A DNA stretch of 64,000 nt from SR-FBR-E99 sp963732365 (GTDB lineage Bacteria > Bacteroidota > Bacteroidia > Bacteroidales > VadinHA17), in assembly GCA_963732365.1 (NCBI GenBank), contig CAVSZC010000005.1, positions 1,426,001 to 1,490,000 on the forward strand. The letters are read 5' to 3'. Below are positions 61,399-64,000 of this stretch, one piece after another. The stretch's first letter is position 1. Every line of letters begins with the position of its first letter. Under the pieces are notes generated by a model that did no database searches, had not been told where the DNA came from, and saw only the letters and a list, made by a program, of their open reading frames with translations. A program made the translations under genes and the position numbers.

Positions 61399-62574
61399 AT
61401 GATAACATTCGAAGAGGCATACACGACAATGATGGAGTCAGTCTTTCACACGGGGAAGGAGCAGGTTCCGTTCAGAGAAGCATCGGGGCGGGTGCTGGCT
61501 GCCCCTGTCAGGAGTGACATGGACATGCCTCCGTGGGATAAGAGTGCCGTTGACGGGTTTGCCTGTCACAGGGATGACCTGGGCAGCGATCTCACTGTGA
61601 TTGAGACTGTTCCTGCCGGTGTCATGCCTTCCATGAAGGTCACTTCCGGCACCTGCTCGCGCATCATGACAGGCGCTGCCATACCGGAGGGTGCCGATTA
61701 TGTCTTCATGCTTGAAGAATCTGAGGAGCGTGAAGACGGCAGGGTCAGGTTCACCGGAAAAGCGGGCAGGGCCAACATAGCCAGGAGGGCGGAGGATCTG
61801 TACCAGGGACAGACCGTGCTGAAGCCGGGGCATTTCATCAGGCCTCAGCATATTGCCGTCATGGCTATGGCTGGCGCCACCGAAGTGACCGTCAGCAAAA
61901 GGCCCCTGGTGGGGATCATAAGCACCGGCAACGAGCTTGTTGAACCTGAGAAAACACCCTCCGGAGCACAGATACGCAACAGCAACGGATGGCAGCTCCT
62001 TGCCCAGGTGGAAAGGGCAGGAGCAACAGGGAGATATTACGGCATTGCTAAGGATGATATTGAGTCAACCTCACGTCTCCTGAAGGCTGCCCTGACGGAT
62101 AATGATGTTGTGCTCCTCTCGGGAGGAGTCTCAGCCGGCGATTTTGACCTGGTACCGCAGGTGATTATGGATGCCGGACTGAAGGTGCATTTCAGCCAGG
62201 TGGCGATGCAGCCGGGAAAGCCCCTTACTTTCTGTACAGGTGACAGGAAGGCTGTTTTTGGCCTCCCCGGTAACCCTGTCTCGGTATTTGTGCAGTTTGA
62301 GATCATGGTGAGGCCCTTCCTGAATAAGATGGCGGGAGTGACAGAGAAGGAGCCTGAGATAATGATGCCACTGGCGACAGATTACTCCAGGCCGAGGGCA
62401 GACAGGAGGGCGTATATACCTGTCATCATGACAGACAGGTTCGAGGCAATGCCTGTTGAGTACCACGGTTCGGCACATATATCATCTTTTGCCGGGGCGT
62501 GGGGGATCATTACCATTCCTAAGGGTCAGAGCTGGATTCAGAAAGGAGAGCCGGTAAGTGTTAGACAGATTTAA
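61399..62574 (+). CDS. moeA: Molybdopterin molybdotransferase
   Basis: 391 residues. MoeA pattern: PPWDKSAVDGFACHRDD, RIMTGAAIPEGADYVFMLEE, VGIISTGNELVEP, IRNSNGWQLLAQVERAGAT and VLLSGGVSAGDFDLVPQVIM, then VFGLPGNPVSVFVQFEIMVRPFL. The enzyme inserts molybdate into adenylated molybdopterin, using the metal delivered by the transporter just upstream. Starts 5 bp after wtpC and overlaps moaA by 17 bp. Confidence 0.95.
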   Translation: MITFEEAYTTMMESVFHTGKEQVPFREASGRVLAAPVRSDMDMPPWDKSAVDGFACHRDDLGSDLTVIETVPAGVMPSMKVTSGTCSRIMTGAAIPEGADYVFMLEESEEREDGRVRFTGKAGRANIARRAEDLYQGQTVLKPGHFIRPQHIAVMAMAGATEVTVSKRPLVGIISTGNELVEPEKTPSGAQIRNSNGWQLLAQVERAGATGRYYGIAKDDIESTSRLLKAALTDNDVVLLSGGVSAGDFDLVPQVIMDAGLKVHFSQVAMQPGKPLTFCTGDRKAVFGLPGNPVSVFVQFEIMVRPFLNKMAGVTEKEPEIMMPLATDYSRPRADRRAYIPVIMTDRFEAMPVEYHGSAHISSFAGAWGIITIPKGQSWIQKGEPVSVRQI

Positions 62575-63358
62575 CAGGCATATAAATTACCTCCGTATCT
62601 CAGTCACAGACAGGTGTAACCTGCGGTGCACGTACTGTATGCCCGCGGAGGGGATAAAACTCCTCAGCCACAGTGATATCCTTACCTATGACGAGATAAC
62701 AGCCTTCACCCGTGATGCCGTTGCCATGGGCATAACGAAGGTGAGGCTTACCGGCGGCGAGCCCCTGGCAAGGAGAGGCATCACCACACTGGTAAGGATG
62801 CTGGCGGGGCTGGAGGGTATCACCGATCTGTCAATGACAACCAATGGCACGATGCTGGCAGGTCATGCACAGGAGCTGGCTGATGCTGGTCTGATGAGGG
62901 TAAACATCAGCCTTGACACCCTTGATCCGGAGAAATACAGCAGCATGACACGTGGCGGTAACATGGCTGATGTGCTTGAAGGGATTAAGGCTGCACAGAG
63001 GGCCGGCCTCAGGCCTGTGAAGATCAACTGCGTCATCAAGAGCACGCCTGATGAGGGCGATGCACGTATGGTTGCCGAATTCTGCATGAGGGAGGGACTG
63101 GAAGTGAGGTTCATCAGGGAGATGGATCTTGCCGGGGGGACCTTCTCAATAGTACACGGAGGCACCGGGGGTCACTGTGCCCGTTGCAACAGGCTGCGTC
63201 TTACCCCCGACGGGATGGTCAGACCCTGCCTCTTCAGCAACATCGCTTACAGCATACGCGAACTGGGCACCAGGGAAGCCCTCCGAATGGCACTGGAAAA
63301 CAAACCTGAGAAGGGGACAACGAATTCTACAAACGGATTTTATAATATAGGAGGATAG
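62558..63358 (+). CDS. moaA: GTP 3',8-cyclase MoaA, compact form
   Basis: 266 residues from a GTG at 62558 with an AGGAG 10 bp earlier. Radical SAM cluster Cys20, Cys24, Cys27 (in TDRCNLRCTYCMPAEG) and second cluster Cys207, Cys210, Cys224 (HCARCNRLRL...CLF). The C-terminal Gly-Gly (NIGG) needed for activity of MoaA is present. The distance between clusters is about 50 residues shorter than in the well-studied Staphylococcus enzyme; the region that normally links the barrel to the second cluster is reduced to DLAGGTFSIVHGG. It forms the first pterin intermediate from GTP. Confidence 0.9.
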   Translation: MLDRFNRHINYLRISVTDRCNLRCTYCMPAEGIKLLSHSDILTYDEITAFTRDAVAMGITKVRLTGGEPLARRGITTLVRMLAGLEGITDLSMTTNGTMLAGHAQELADAGLMRVNISLDTLDPEKYSSMTRGGNMADVLEGIKAAQRAGLRPVKINCVIKSTPDEGDARMVAEFCMREGLEVRFIREMDLAGGTFSIVHGGTGGHCARCNRLRLTPDGMVRPCLFSNIAYSIRELGTREALRMALENKPEKGTTNSTNGFYNIGG

Positions 63359-63361
63359 ACA

Positions 63362-63817
63362 ATGACCCGACTGACACATACCGATGAGAGCGGCAGGGCC
63401 CGCATGGTAGATACTGGCAGCAAGCCTGTTCAGCAACGCACCGCTGCAGCCTCAGGCAGGATCAGCATGCTTCCCGCGACGCTGAAGCTTGTGAATACTA
63501 ATATGATGAAGAAGGGAGATGTGCTGACAGTAGCCGAGATAGCCGGCATACAGGCGGCAAAGAAGTGCGGGGAGCTGATCCCTTTGTGCCATAACATTCC
63601 CCTCGACCAGGTCAGTGTCACGCTGACCACTGACGGTGACGGTGTCAGGGCAGTAAGCACAGTACGGTGCACCGGACGCACGGGAGTGGAGATGGAAGCG
63701 CTGACAGCAGTCAGCGTTGCGCTTCTTACCGTATATGACATGTGCAAGGCGGTTGACAAGGGGATGCTGATCACAGATATCAGACTTGATAAAAAGGAGA
63801 AGCATGATATTGCCTGA
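63362..63817 (+). CDS. moaC: Cyclic pyranopterin monophosphate synthase
   Basis: 151 residues, typical length. MoaC blocks: ARMVDTGSKPVQQRTAAASG, AEIAGIQAAKKCGELIPLCH and GRTGVEMEALTAVSVALLTV, then YDMCKAVDKGMLITDIRLDK. It converts the MoaA product to cyclic pyranopterin monophosphate. Good ribosome site GGAGG, 8 bp before the ATG. It overlaps the next gene by 14 bp. Confidence 0.95.
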   Translation: MTRLTHTDESGRARMVDTGSKPVQQRTAAASGRISMLPATLKLVNTNMMKKGDVLTVAEIAGIQAAKKCGELIPLCHNIPLDQVSVTLTTDGDGVRAVSTVRCTGRTGVEMEALTAVSVALLTVYDMCKAVDKGMLITDIRLDKKEKHDIA

Positions 63818-64000
63818 AAGATTCAGAGTGCTTGTCATAACCCTCAGCGACAGGGCCTGCAGGGGTGACTATGAAGACCTCAGCGGCCCCGCCGTGGTCA
63901 GTCATGTAAGGGAGATAATGGATAAGGCAGGATGGGCATGTGAAATAAATTCGTCATTGTTGCCTGACGATCCGGAGATGCTGCGTGAGGCCATGGAGAG
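63804..64000 (+). CDS. mogA: Molybdopterin adenylyltransferase MogA, 3' end outside window
   Basis: First 65 codons only. The start ATG lies inside moaC. VLVITLSDRACRGDYEDLSG and PAVVSHVREIMDKAGW are the N-terminal strand-loop and helix of MogA/MoaB proteins. It adenylates molybdopterin for MoeA. MoaB cannot be excluded since only the N terminus is visible. Confidence 0.85.
   Translation, partial: MILPERFRVLVITLSDRACRGDYEDLSGPAVVSHVREIMDKAGWACEINSSLLPDDPEMLREAME

Noticed and set aside
1..64000. tRNA or rRNA genes
   Set aside because: No cloverleaf with TTC-type arm or conserved rRNA sequence was noticed; a covariance search would be needed to be certain.

Overview
The window reads as a chromosomal segment of a Bacteroidota bacterium, most likely order Bacteroidales. 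Evidence seen: promoters of the Bacteroidota type (TTTG, about 20 bp, TAnnTTTG) at 49638 and 48471, many secreted or lipoprotein open frames with hydrophobic leaders ending in LxxC, a SusC-like plug protein, membrane proteins carrying a PorL/GldL-like K-x-x-H-W-P signature, and A-rich rather than strong Shine-Dalgarno start regions. No rRNA, tRNA or CRISPR array was seen. Gene assignments rest on motif reading alone.

Layout. 1-7 kb: a 5'-truncated serine hydrolase with an inserted membrane domain, an intact IS3-type element (1405-2809), secreted proteins and an oxidoreductase. 7.2-13.1 kb: a minus-strand ion-homeostasis cluster (P-type ATPase, two small proteins, TerC, DedA, voltage-gated channel). 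13.1-20.2 kb: a decayed lipoprotein gene, a Fur-family regulator with katG, an ATPase and a TPR protein. 20.3-31.5 kb: mixed envelope and metabolic genes (outer membrane protein, acyltransferase, membrane-anchored AraC regulator, amidase, dimethylargininase, nitroreductase, sugar dehydrogenase, methyltransferase). 31.6-34.3 kb: a PadR regulator with two membrane proteins built from a 60-residue HWP repeat. 34.6-48.4 kb: DEAD helicase, plug protein, Tyr/Trp-rich secreted protein, class A penicillin-binding protein, the 5-oxoprolinase operon pxpABC with a frameshifted Nramp-like transporter, and three exported proteins with low-complexity sequence. 48.5-57.8 kb: desaturase, DEAD helicase with small basic partner, flavin reductase, a second serine hydrolase and a tandem M14 peptidase pair of which one has lost its zinc ligands. 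58.1-64 kb: a tightly overlapped molybdenum operon, regulator then molybdate/tungstate ABC transporter then cofactor biosynthesis (moeA, moaA, moaC, mogA cut by the window end).

The most striking non-gene feature is a set of short tandem words (GATTTGC, GTCTTCC, CAGACCTT, GCGACTGAGCGATGG, GATTGCAC, TGTCGAAGGG and relatives) that fills at least fifteen intergenic gaps and never a gene body. Most of these words, though not GTCTTCC, point the same way on the plus strand whatever the direction of the neighbouring genes. Several start codons are moved here from the longest open frame to the one that excludes repeat sequence or restores a signal peptide; each case is stated.
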